From: Thalassotalea psychrophila
GTDB lineage: Bacteria; Pseudomonadota; Gammaproteobacteria; Enterobacterales; Alteromonadaceae
Direction: 5' to 3'
Assembly (NCBI RefSeq): GCF_031583595.1
Contig: NZ_CP134145.1
Span: 1,550,001 to 1,614,000, forward strand
Length of the DNA: 64,000 nt
Position 1 is the first letter of the stretch. Every line of letters begins with the position of its first letter. Positions 27,135 to 34,927 of this stretch are shown piece after piece. The translations under genes were made by a program, and so were the position numbers. Below the pieces are notes generated by a model, which worked only from the letters and a program-made list of their open reading frames with translations, was not told where the DNA came from and did no database searches.

Positions 27135-27449
27135 CTAATTATCTTGTACGATAACTATCATGCCATCCAAATCATCTTTCATTCTAACCTGACAGCCTAA
27201 ACGTGAATTTGGTTGATGATTATCCATTGATTGCAACATGAAGTATTCATCTTCACTCATCTCGGGGAGTTTATTTAGCCACTCATCTTCAACCGTACAA
27301 TGACATGTTGCACACACAGCATCGCCGCCACACGCTCCAGGCATACCTGGAATGTTATTTTTTATTGCGCCGTCTAGAAGAGTGTTGCCTTTGGCTATTT
27401 CAACTTCGTGTACTGTGCCACAGGTTTCGATAAACGTTACATGACCCAT
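27135..27449 (-). CDS. 2Fe-2S ferredoxin (adrenodoxin type)
   Basis: The 104-residue protein binds a 2Fe-2S cluster through Cys40, Cys46, Cys49 and Cys86 (pattern C-x5-C-x2-C-x36-C), matching vertebrate-type/Isc-like ferredoxins that carry single electrons, for instance in iron-sulfur assembly or to oxygenases. The start at 27449 has a GGAGA ribosome site; the open frame runs 18 codons further upstream but without such a site. No isc genes are adjacent, so its redox partner is unknown. It reads leftward, convergent with the tRNA array. Confidence 0.92.
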   Translation of the reverse strand: MGHVTFIETCGTVHEVEIAKGNTLLDGAIKNNIPGMPGACGGDAVCATCHCTVEDEWLNKLPEMSEDEYFMLQSMDNHQPNSRLGCQVRMKDDLDGMIVIVQDN

Positions 27450-27683
27450 AAAAGTCTCCAATCTAATATATATACAGGCATTATAAGTAATTAAAATTTT
27501 CATTACTGGTTAAAAGCTGCAGAACAATTTGCAAGCATAATATAGGGCGTATTCAGTTAATAAATAGCAGGTGTTTTTAACCGCTTAAGCTGTTAAAATA
27601 CGCGACAATTTTTTATGTACTTATTTGTTCGATTTTATTTTCTACTTCAGTAATACAATCAAACACTTTTTAGCGAGAATACT

Positions 27684-29096
27684 ATGACATTAACGACCCG
27701 TTTTGCGCCGAGTCCAACTGGCTACCTTCATGTAGGTGGTGCCCGTACAGCCCTTTATAGCTGGTTATACGCCAAGAAAAATGGTGGTGACTTTGTGCTT
27801 CGTATAGAAGACACTGATTTAGAGCGTTCTACGCAAGAATCGGTAGATGCAATTATGGACGGCATGAACTGGTTAAACCTAGACTGGAATCGTGGTCCGT
27901 TTTTTCAAACTCATTGTTTTGATCGTTACAAAGAAGTTATTCAACAATTACTTGATACTGGTCATGCTTATCGTTGTTACTGTACAGCTGAAGAAGTAGA
28001 TGTAATGCGCGAAGAGCTTAAAGCTGCTGGCGAAAAACCTCGCTACAATGGTTTATGGCGTGACCGTACCGATTACCCTGAAGATAAGCCGTACGTTATT
28101 CGTTTTAGAAACCCGCTGGAAGGTTCAGTAATAATTAAAGATATCGTAAAAGGCGATATCGAAATATCTAACAGTGAGCTAGATGATTTAATTATTGCTC
28201 GCTCAGACGGTTCACCAACGTATAACTTAACTGTTGTTGTTGATGACTGGGATATGAAAATTACTCATGTTGTACGTGGTGATGACCATGTAAACAATAC
28301 TCCGCGTCAAATTAATATTTTAAATGCTTTAGGTGCTCCGTTACCTGAATATGCACACATTCCTATGATCTTGGGGGATGATGGCAAACGTTTATCAAAA
28401 CGTCATGGCGCAGTTGGTGTAATGCAATACCGCGATGATGGTTACTTACCTGAAGCACTATTAAACTATTTAGTGCGTTTAGGTTGGTCACATGGCGACC
28501 AAGAAATTTTCTCTCGTGAAGAAATGATCGAGTTGTTTGATTTAACCGGTTGTAACCGTGCACCGTCAGCGTTTAATACTGACAAGTTAATTTGGGTAAA
28601 CCAACATTACATGAAGTCTTTAGACCCAGAGTATGTTGCAGAGCACTTAACTTGGCACATGAATGAGCAGGGCATTAATACTGACAATGGTCCAGCATTA
28701 AGCGAAATTGTTAAAGTACAAGCGGACCGTGTTAAAACCTTAAAAGAAATGGCGCAAATATCACGTTATTTCTATGAAGAGTATTCAGAATTTGATGAAA
28801 AAGCGGCAAAGAAACATTTACGTGGTGTAGCAAAAGACCCTCTTGTACTTGTGCAAAGTAAATTAGCAGGTTTAACTGATTGGACTGCCGAAGCAATTCA
28901 TAACGCGATTAACGCTACTGCTGAAGAGCTTGAAGTTGGCATGGGGAAAGTTGGTATGCCACTACGCGTTGCTGCTACTGGTGCTGGTAACTCACCATCG
29001 CTAGACGAAACGTTAGCGTTATTACAGCAAGATCAGGTTGTTGTACGTATTGATAAAGCAATTGCATTTATTGATGAGCGTGTAGCTAATTCGTAA
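27684..29096 (+). CDS. gltX: Glutamyl-tRNA synthetase
   Basis: The 470-residue protein charges tRNA-Glu in the cytoplasm. The class I signature appears as [13 protein letters not shown] (HIGH-type, about residues 10-22) and [12 protein letters not shown] (KMSKS-type, about 238), with a C-terminal anticodon-binding helical domain. Length is normal for bacterial enzymes. GCGAGAA lies upstream of the ATG. It is followed by AGCTAGA-rich simple sequence and a clear terminator, and so is probably monocistronic. Confidence 0.97.
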   Translation: MTLTTRFAPSPTGYLHVGGARTALYSWLYAKKNGGDFVLRIEDTDLERSTQESVDAIMDGMNWLNLDWNRGPFFQTHCFDRYKEVIQQLLDTGHAYRCYCTAEEVDVMREELKAAGEKPRYNGLWRDRTDYPEDKPYVIRFRNPLEGSVIIKDIVKGDIEISNSELDDLIIARSDGSPTYNLTVVVDDWDMKITHVVRGDDHVNNTPRQINILNALGAPLPEYAHIPMILGDDGKRLSKRHGAVGVMQYRDDGYLPEALLNYLVRLGWSHGDQEIFSREEMIELFDLTGCNRAPSAFNTDKLIWVNQHYMKSLDPEYVAEHLTWHMNEQGINTDNGPALSEIVKVQADRVKTLKEMAQISRYFYEEYSEFDEKAAKKHLRGVAKDPLVLVQSKLAGLTDWTAEAIHNAINATAEELEVGMGKVGMPLRVAATGAGNSPSLDETLALLQQDQVVVRIDKAIAFIDERVANS

Positions 29097-29097
29097 A

Positions 29098-29160
29098 CAG
29101 CTTGAAGCTAGAAAGATAGAAAGCTTGAAGCTAGAAGCTAGAAGCTAGAAGCTTACAGCT
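29098..29160. repeat. AGCTAGA/AAGCTT simple-sequence tract
   Basis: Between the gltX stop and its terminator the sequence repeats GAAGCTAGAAGCT-like units six or seven times in slightly varied form. This looks like slippage-prone simple sequence; no function is apparent. Confidence 0.7.
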
Positions 29161-29170
29161 TGTTTATTAA

Positions 29171-29199
29171 GCTACACTTAATCGTGTAGCTTTATTTTT
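29171..29199 (+). terminator. Rho-independent terminator after gltX
   Basis: GCTACAC (29171-29177) and GTGTAGC (29184-29190) form a perfect stem around TTAATC, followed by TTTATTTTT. It lies only 11 bases before the ribosome site of the helicase gene, so it may also affect that gene's leader. Confidence 0.88.
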
Positions 29200-29221
29200 A
29201 CAAAATTTTGGAGAAACATTT

Positions 29222-30547
29222 TTGGCATTTGCACAATTTAATCTAGACAGTCGTTTATTAAGAGCGGTTGAACATATGGGCTTTGAAAAGCCTACCGATA
29301 TTCAACAGCAAGCGATCCCTGCAGCAATGACAGGACAAGATATTATTGCATCGTCAAAAACTGGCTCGGGTAAAACCTTAGCGTTTTTATTACCTGCTTT
29401 GCAGCGTTTAATTAAAAACCGTGCCTTATCTAAAAAAGATCCCCGAGTATTAATTCTTACGCCAACGCGCGAATTAGCCAAGCAAGTGTTTGCTCACTTA
29501 AAGGCGGTTTCAGCAAGTACGCAATATAACTGTGCACTTATACTTGGTGGCGAAAATTTTAATGACCAAGTTAAAGTGTTAGATAAAAATCCTGATTTTA
29601 TTGTAGCGACTCCCGGTCGGTTAGCAGATCATTTATCAAAAGGTTTATTTTATTTAAATGGTTTAGAGCTATTAATACTTGATGAAGCTGATCGTATGCT
29701 TGATTTAGGCTTTGCCCCGCAACTAAAGCAAATTAATGAAGCGGCAAATCACCGTAAACGCCAAACATTAATGTTTTCAGCAACATTAGAACATGGACAA
29801 GTAGAAGAATTTGCCAAAGACTTATTGAAGAAGCCTAAGCGAATTGCCATTGGTGCCATCACCAGTGAGCACAAAGACATTACTCAACGTTTTTATTTAT
29901 CAGATCATTTAGATCATAAACAAGCGTTACTTGAAAGTTTCATTGCTAACGAAGATTATCAACAAATGATCATCTTTACCGCAACCAGAGTTGACACAGA
30001 ACGATTGGCAAAAGAGTTAAATGATAAGCAATTAAACGCTGTAGCTTTAAGTGGCGATTTAGCACAGAGTGAACGTAACCGTGTTATGGAAGCATTCTCG
30101 AAAGGGCAAAATAAAATACTGGTAACAACTGATTTAGCTTCACGTGGTTTAGATTTAGTTAATGTTTCGCACGTTATTAACTTTGATTTACCTAAACATG
30201 CAGAAGAATATATTCACCGTGTTGGCCGTACTGGTAGAGCCGGCTCTAAAGGTAATGCAATGTCGTTTGTTGGACCTAAAGATTGGCAAAGTTATTTAAA
30301 TATTAAAGCGTTATTACAACAAGATATTGAGTTTTCTATTGTTGAAGGCTTAGCGGCTAAATTTAAAGGCTTAAAACCTAAAGTGAAGGCTAAAGCAAAA
30401 GCTGACAATAAAACGAAAGCTAATAAAGCTAAAAAGAAAGTGTCTCAACCGAAAGTGAAGAAGAAAATTGTCTTTACTGATGAAGACTTTGGCGATATGC
30501 CTATGGTACGTAAAAAGCCTGGAAGCTATGTTGAAAGCGATGACTAA
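29222..30547 (+). CDS. DEAD-box ATP-dependent RNA helicase, SrmB-like
   Basis: The 441-residue protein has all DEAD-box motifs: Q motif (FEKPTDIQQQAIP), Walker A-type SKTGSGKT, PTRELA, TPGR, DEAD (LILDEADRMLDLGF), SAT, and the C-terminal HRVGRTGRAG. The SATLEHGQVEEFAKDLL and DHLDHKQALL segments resemble SrmB, a helicase in large ribosomal subunit assembly, and the Lys-rich tail (about 380-425) fits RNA binding. The start is TTG at 29222 with GGAGA seven bases upstream; no ATG gives a complete Q motif. The frame ends at the edge of a partial repeat element (30547-30562). Confidence 0.92.
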   Translation: MAFAQFNLDSRLLRAVEHMGFEKPTDIQQQAIPAAMTGQDIIASSKTGSGKTLAFLLPALQRLIKNRALSKKDPRVLILTPTRELAKQVFAHLKAVSASTQYNCALILGGENFNDQVKVLDKNPDFIVATPGRLADHLSKGLFYLNGLELLILDEADRMLDLGFAPQLKQINEAANHRKRQTLMFSATLEHGQVEEFAKDLLKKPKRIAIGAITSEHKDITQRFYLSDHLDHKQALLESFIANEDYQQMIIFTATRVDTERLAKELNDKQLNAVALSGDLAQSERNRVMEAFSKGQNKILVTTDLASRGLDLVNVSHVINFDLPKHAEEYIHRVGRTGRAGSKGNAMSFVGPKDWQSYLNIKALLQQDIEFSIVEGLAAKFKGLKPKVKAKAKADNKTKANKAKKKVSQPKVKKKIVFTDEDFGDMPMVRKKPGSYVESDD

Positions 30548-30562
30548 TACCAACTCCATTAA
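30547..30562. repeat. Partial terminal repeat of TACCAA element family
   Basis: ATACCAACTCCATTAA overlaps the helicase stop codon and matches the left end of the MITE-like element at 53309 except for one base. No partner end is nearby. Confidence 0.45.
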
Positions 30563-30574
30563 ATAATTATAAAC

Positions 30575-30617
30575 AAAAAATCCCTTGAAGTTGTTTCTAA
30601 CTCAAGGGATTTTTTTT
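30575..30617. terminator. Terminator after helicase
   Basis: TCCCTTGA (30581-30588) and TCAAGGGA (30602-30609) form the stem, with A-rich left and T-rich right flanks, so it can act in both directions. Confidence 0.88.
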
Positions 30618-30630
30618 ACCTAATTTAGTA

Positions 30631-30759
30631 TTAAGATTTAAACCAAGCTAATAATTTGTTTTCTACCACCGGTGTAATACTAAAACCAATCATCCATTCT
30701 GGTGCAAAGTAATCATCTTTTTCAACGTAGTAAGAGGGGCAATTATAAATTTGCCCCTC
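30631..30759 (-). pseudogene. Possible 3' remnant of an unknown gene
   Basis: On the minus strand there is an open frame of 42 codons without a usable start, reading ...YYVEKDDYFAPEWMIGFSITPVVENKLLAWFKS and then a stop. The composition looks like real protein rather than random AT-rich frame, yet a stop codon at 30760-30762 precedes it and the hairpin at 30731-30762 overlaps its beginning. It may be the end of a gene truncated when the adjacent amidohydrolase was placed here. I do not recognise the family. Confidence 0.35.
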
Positions 30760-30762
30760 TTA
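30731..30762. terminator. 12-base perfect hairpin downstream of amidohydrolase
   Basis: TAAGAGGGGCAA (30731-30742) and TTGCCCCTCTTA (30751-30762) pair perfectly around an eight-base loop. It lies 15 bases past the amidohydrolase stop. The leftward flank is not T-rich, so it may stabilise the mRNA end rather than terminate. Confidence 0.6.
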
Positions 30763-30777
30763 TTTTACTTATTGTTT

Positions 30778-32217
30778 TTAAAGATTATTTTTATAAACAT
30801 AACCATCTTTCATCACAACGTTAATAGTAGTAATGTCTTTATATACAGGATCGGCACCAAACCACTTATCAGTTGCACCAATCACTGAAACATCTTCTAG
30901 TGGGTTCCCATCAACTAGTAATAAATCAGCTGCAGCGCCTACTTCAACAACACCTAACTTACCTGCCGCTGCATAAGGGTTGCGAGGACCCGAAAGCGCC
31001 ATTAGTTCACCTGCTGTAGAAGTCATTTGTTTTAACACTTCAAAATTACTGCCAAACGCTTGTGTACGCCACCAAATCTCATAACGGCGTGCACGCTCTG
31101 CATCCATATGAACGCCAACATAATCGGAAGCAAATACAACCTTTACGTTATTTTTCAATAAGCGCTCACCGTAATCACCAAACATTTCTTGCAGCTTTGC
31201 AACCATAGGCAATTTATCTGCTGGCATTAATGGGTTTTTCGCCAAATCAGGTGATAATCCCCACATTTGTGGAACCACATAAACACCTTCTTTTGATATG
31301 CGTTGCATAGTTTCGTCATTCATAAAGAAGCCATGTTCGAAAGATTTAACACCACAATCCATTAATCGATTCATTGCTCTGTCATTAAATACATGAGCCC
31401 CAACATAGGTATTCCAATCTTTTGCCGCTTCAACAATTGCACAGGTTTCTTCTTTAGAAAATTGAACTGTATCAATAGGGTCAAAACGTGATGAACCACC
31501 ACCACCAGCCATAATTTTTATTTGCGTAGCGCCATTTCTTAAATTTGTACGGGCTGCTTTTAATGCCTCTGGCACACCATCAGCAACTGCACCTATGCCC
31601 ATACGTTCAAAATTAGATAAATCTCCAGCAGTTGAAGGTGAGAACCCTGCATCATTTCGATCTCTAAAATCGCCGTGACCTGATGTTTGCGAAATAAATG
31701 TACCTGAAGGGAAAATACGAGGACCGATCACATGACCATCGTTAATGTTGCGCATTAAACCCATTGCAGGGCCGCCCATATCTCTCACAGTTGTAAAACC
31801 GTCCATTAACGCACGTTTAGATACTAAAGTAGCTCGGTAAGCCATATCAGTTAAATCCATATCCTTTTCTACACTGTTGAAATGAGCACTAATCATTAAG
31901 TGAGCATGCCCATCGATTAAGCCTGGCATTAAGGTTTTGCCATTGCCTTCAATAACAGTTGCTCCATCAGAGGTAATATTATCTGCAGTGATTTTAGTTA
32001 CTTTATTACCTTCGACTAATACGTTCAGCCCTTCATATAGTTTATTCTCGGTGCCATTGAATACATTTACATTAGTAAATAATGTATTTGTACGCTCGGG
32101 AAACAAACTAGGCTCTGCAGCACTGCTACCACCACCGGCAGCAATAGCTGAGGTCATACTTACAGCGCTTAAAAGAGCGATTGCCGACATTTTAAATTTG
32201 ATTACGTGTTTTTTCAT
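30778..32217 (-). CDS. Secreted amidohydrolase (Xaa-Pro dipeptidase/imidazolonepropionase-like)
   Basis: The 479-residue product has a signal peptide (about 1-26, AIA|AGG). The metal site of the amidohydrolase superfamily is intact: LIDGHAHL (HxH), the metal-bridging Lys region QIKIMAGGGG, AHVF and EHGFF histidines, and FASDY (Asp). This subgroup includes prolidase-like enzymes cleaving dipeptides with C-terminal basic or proline residues; the substrate here is unproven. Start at 32217 has an AGGA ribosome site; the frame extends seven codons further. It is divergent from an AraC gene whose paralogue sits beside the D-aminoacylase-family gene at 10046, so both belong to one regulatory style. 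Confidence 0.85.
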   Translation of the reverse strand: MKKHVIKFKMSAIALLSAVSMTSAIAAGGGSSAAEPSLFPERTNTLFTNVNVFNGTENKLYEGLNVLVEGNKVTKITADNITSDGATVIEGNGKTLMPGLIDGHAHLMISAHFNSVEKDMDLTDMAYRATLVSKRALMDGFTTVRDMGGPAMGLMRNINDGHVIGPRIFPSGTFISQTSGHGDFRDRNDAGFSPSTAGDLSNFERMGIGAVADGVPEALKAARTNLRNGATQIKIMAGGGGSSRFDPIDTVQFSKEETCAIVEAAKDWNTYVGAHVFNDRAMNRLMDCGVKSFEHGFFMNDETMQRISKEGVYVVPQMWGLSPDLAKNPLMPADKLPMVAKLQEMFGDYGERLLKNNVKVVFASDYVGVHMDAERARRYEIWWRTQAFGSNFEVLKQMTSTAGELMALSGPRNPYAAAGKLGVVEVGAAADLLLVDGNPLEDVSVIGATDKWFGADPVYKDITTINVVMKDGYVYKNNL

Positions 32218-32416
32218 AATAAAGTTCTTCCTGATCACTTCAAATGGGATAGTTAATATTTAGAATTAACTCTAAACTAGTTGATTTATATAAAATTTAA
32301 ATTATTTCTTAAATCTAAGGTAATTGTAGTAGAGTATTATTTTTTTGTTGATGAAATTGTCATAATACGACGTAAAAAAGAAAGTTTTTAAATATTAAAT
32401 GTTTATAGGTTATTGA

Positions 32417-33406
32417 ATGAACAACAAATTATTTGCAGCGAAGGCGGTTTACCTAAAAGTTATAATTGAAACCTTAGATAGCCTAAATGCGCCAACTAAC
32501 ATTTTGTTATCTCAAGTTGGATTAAACAGAGGGCAATGCCTTAAAGATGACTTTATTATTTTGGAGTATCCTTTATGGCAATTAATGGCTTTGTCCGCAG
32601 AAGAGTTAAACCTAAGCAATTTCGGCGAGTTGGTTGCAGATACCTTTAACAAAAATTATTTTTCTAAAATAGACGTAGGTTTTTTCAATCAAAGTGATAT
32701 TTACCAAGGCTTACAGTATTATTTAGGCTCAGTTAACAAACATTCGAATATGCCTGCATTTTGGTTAAAGCATGATGAACAGTACTCATGGCTTTGTCGT
32801 AGTGGCACCCCTGGAATTGAAACAGGCGACTGGCAAATGGAGAAATTTGTTTTATGCTTTTTGATTTATTTATTAAAACGTTACTTAGGAACAGAGTGGG
32901 CTCCTAAAAAGATAAAGCTAAAAACGTCTAGTGCTGAAATTTCGACTTGTTTTTTATCAAGTTTAGACTGTGAATATTTATTTAATAATAAATACTCAGC
33001 AATTGCCATCGAAAACAAATTTCTAGCTAAGATTGATGTTTGGCCATCAAAACTGGTTACTATAACAAAGGGGAAAGTTGTTCCTAAAAAGCATACTTTG
33101 TTATTAAAACAATTATTAAAGCAAAACTATTTTGGTATTAACCCTAGTGCAGTAATTATTGCTCAAACCGTGCGAATGAATTTGCGTACATTGCAACGAG
33201 TATTAGCTGAAGAAAATACACAGTTAAAAAAACTGATTAATGAAGATAAAAACAATAAAGCTAATCAGTTGCTAGAGGGATCAGATAAATCGGTAAGTGA
33301 TATAGCGCTAATACTGGGTTATCAAGATGATGGTAATTTTTGCCGAGCGTATAAGAGTTGGCAAGGGCAAACACCGTTGCAATTTCGTAAGGCTGATAAA
33401 TACTAA
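32417..33406 (+). CDS. AraC-family regulator, paralogue of the 8886 regulator
   Basis: The 329-residue protein has the same length and layout as the regulator at 8886-9875: OruR-like N-terminal domain with a WLCRSGTPGIETGDWQ segment and C-terminal AraC helices (SVSDIALILGYQDDGNFCRAYKSWQGQTPLQF). It reads away from the secreted amidohydrolase across about 200 bases and probably controls it. The ATG at 32417 has no strong ribosome site. An inducing ligand cannot be predicted, but products of the neighbouring hydrolase are reasonable candidates. Confidence 0.88.
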   Translation: MNNKLFAAKAVYLKVIIETLDSLNAPTNILLSQVGLNRGQCLKDDFIILEYPLWQLMALSAEELNLSNFGELVADTFNKNYFSKIDVGFFNQSDIYQGLQYYLGSVNKHSNMPAFWLKHDEQYSWLCRSGTPGIETGDWQMEKFVLCFLIYLLKRYLGTEWAPKKIKLKTSSAEISTCFLSSLDCEYLFNNKYSAIAIENKFLAKIDVWPSKLVTITKGKVVPKKHTLLLKQLLKQNYFGINPSAVIIAQTVRMNLRTLQRVLAEENTQLKKLINEDKNNKANQLLEGSDKSVSDIALILGYQDDGNFCRAYKSWQGQTPLQFRKADKY

Positions 33407-33430
33407 TTAATCATTAGTTCTGTTATGTTT

Positions 33431-33466
33431 AAACCAATAAGAGCTCATACGAGCTCTTATTGGTTT
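33431..33466. terminator. Long perfect hairpin after AraC gene
   Basis: Bases 33431-33446 pair perfectly with 33451-33466 (16 pairs) around ATAC. The stem ends in AAACC/GGTTT, and there is only a short T run. It lies between convergent genes. Confidence 0.75.
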
Positions 33467-33473
33467 AGGTAAA

Positions 33474-33515
33474 GTAGAATAGAATTACTTTCTGGGGAGA
33501 GATCTTCTATTCTAC
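33474..33515 (-). repeat. Hairpin with 20-base loop at 3' end of hibernation factor gene
   Basis: GTAGAATAGAA (33474-33484) is the perfect complement of TTCTATTCTAC (33505-33515). The 20-base loop holds TGGGGAGAG, similar to a ribosome-binding sequence on the plus strand. It lies just past the stop codon of the leftward hpf/raiA gene and may be its mRNA end. Confidence 0.5.
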
Positions 33516-33525
33516 ATATGTTTGG

Positions 33526-33861
33526 TTAAGCGTTAGCCACCAACTCTGATTGCTTCACATTAAATTTATTGTGCAGATTAGCCTTTAAAACACCTTTTCG
33601 GTGTTGAAGGGCTGCTTCCATCTTTTTAACTGAATTGCCTATGGCAACATACATGTCATCATCGGTAGCAGACACTGCTACTTTTTGATTTTCATAGTTG
33701 GTATTGATTTCAATTTTGTGGGCGTTTTTGTCTACGGTTAGTATTGCGTCAAGGGACATTAAACTAGGGAAATGATTTGCGATTTTTTCATATTTGCTAT
33801 TAATAACATCTACAATTGCGTCGGTAATCTCTACATGATGACCAGAAATATTTATTTTCAT
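33526..33861 (-). CDS. raiA: Ribosome hibernation/stationary-phase inhibitor (RaiA/HPF short form)
   Basis: The 111-residue protein matches the short ribosome-associated inhibitor family: MKINISGHHVEITDAI start, a beta-alpha-beta-beta-beta-alpha fold with DAILTVDKNAHKIEI and ATDDDMYVAIGNSVKKMEAAL. Members bind the 30S decoding channel and silence ribosomes during starvation or cold. The length lacks the long-HPF dimerisation domain. No rpoN or PTS genes adjoin it, unlike many hpf loci. Choice between RaiA and HPF cannot be made firmly; GGAGAC precedes the start. Confidence 0.85.
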   Translation of the reverse strand: MKINISGHHVEITDAIVDVINSKYEKIANHFPSLMSLDAILTVDKNAHKIEINTNYENQKVAVSATDDDMYVAIGNSVKKMEAALQHRKGVLKANLHNKFNVKQSELVANA

Positions 33862-34068
33862 ATATACGTCTCCAAATTGTTATTGAAAAGGATACTCAAA
33901 CTGCATCCTTAATATAAGCATGGGGCTAACTTTGAATTCTTACAAGTGCAATTACAAAAAAAATTGATTTAAAATAAATTATTTTTTATTTCTCTTTTAT
34001 TTTCAATATATTAGTTGTTCACTAATATTTGTTCAAAACTTAAATGGAAAATATTTATTGTATAATTA

Positions 34069-34545
34069 CTAATCATCTTTATAGATATGGTCCCATAAAG
34101 TATTCACCGGTAAGCTGTCAGGGTTACTTTTTTCTGCCCCTGGTCCTAAAGGTTGACCGTAGCTAAATTCTACAAAGTTTCCGTCTGGATCTTTAATGCC
34201 ACAATAGTAACCAACTGGAAAGGGCTCTTGTTTACAAGGCCAAGCAAGAATACCCTCATTTATTGCTCTTAAGGCAATATCGTCAACATCATCTTTAGTT
34301 TCTAAGGCAAAACCTAAGTGGGAAAAATCATTGTCTTGTTGGTTTCTGCCAGGGCCTTCTGGCAATATGATCAGAATAAAGGTTTCTTCTCTGCCTTCTT
34401 CGGCTAGCCAGACAATACGTTTTCCATCGGGTCCATTGGGACGACGATCTCTGACAATTTTTAAATCAGCATACTTTTGATAAAACGCTACGCAGGCATC
34501 TAAGTCTTTTACGTGTAAAGCAATATGGGTGAGTGTGATAGCCAT
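34069..34545 (-). CDS. VOC-superfamily (glyoxalase/lactoylglutathione lyase-like) protein
   Basis: The 158-residue protein has the paired beta-alpha-beta-beta-beta modules of the vicinal oxygen chelate fold: ITLTHIALHVKDLDACVAFYQKYADL at the start with a metal-type His, FSHLGFALE in the middle and KDPDGNFVEFSYGQ at the end. Members include glyoxalase I and dioxygenases; exact function is not assignable. It starts 21 bases after the DUF4250 gene stop, so they are probably co-transcribed. Confidence 0.85.
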   Translation of the reverse strand: MAITLTHIALHVKDLDACVAFYQKYADLKIVRDRRPNGPDGKRIVWLAEEGREETFILIILPEGPGRNQQDNDFSHLGFALETKDDVDDIALRAINEGILAWPCKQEPFPVGYYCGIKDPDGNFVEFSYGQPLGPGAEKSNPDSLPVNTLWDHIYKDD

Positions 34546-34566
34546 TGCGTTTTTGCCGTTAGTTAA

Positions 34567-34767
34567 TCAAATTGGAATATCTTTAAATTGATTTGATGAA
34601 GGATCGTATTGATAACCTAGTAAAGCCATTTTATGGTTCAGTGATCCTTCTTCCAATTCATAGCGAGAAAGCAATTGTTGGTAACTGTTACATTCAATGC
34701 GTAATCGTTCATTAATAATTCCAAGTACAATCGCACTTTCAATGGTTAATAAATTATTTATTTCCAT
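34567..34767 (-). CDS. DUF4250-like small protein
   Basis: The 66-residue product resembles DUF4250: IVLGIINERLRIECNSYQQLLSRYELEEGSLNHKMALLGYQYDPSSNQF carries the usual N-terminal helix, a short acidic turn and the LxxxGYxYDxxxNQF end. The family is small and of unknown function. It is upstream of the VOC gene in the same direction with a 21-base gap. Confidence 0.7.
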   Translation of the reverse strand: MEINNLLTIESAIVLGIINERLRIECNSYQQLLSRYELEEGSLNHKMALLGYQYDPSSNQFKDIPI

Positions 34768-34844
34768 AAGCCACCACTAGATGAGGACAGTGTTAATTTA
34801 ATTATAGTACAAAGAGTGGGGAGGTGAATTAACGTGCGAATACA

Positions 34845-34862
34845 GAATTTATTCGGACGTTA
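34845..34862. repeat. Third copy of dispersed GAATTTATTCGGACGTTA motif
   Basis: This 18-mer is identical to 25777-25794. It lies between the M2 peptidase terminator and the DUF4250 gene, again intergenic and in the same orientation. Confidence 0.5.
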
Positions 34863-34865
34863 AAA

Positions 34866-34898
34866 TGAAAAAAGCGCAAACCTTACGGCCTACGCTTT
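34866..34898 (-). terminator. Terminator after M2 peptidase
   Basis: AAAGCG (34871-34876) pairs with CGCTTT (34893-34898), with a further weak inner stem. The A run to the left becomes a T run for leftward transcription. Confidence 0.7.
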
Positions 34899-34927
34899 AT
34901 TAATTAGTCTTAACTTTTAACTAGTTA

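Noticed and set aside
29098..29160. AGCTAGA-rich tract as a recombination site or integron element
   Set aside because: It is simple sequence with no integrase nearby and no defined core site.
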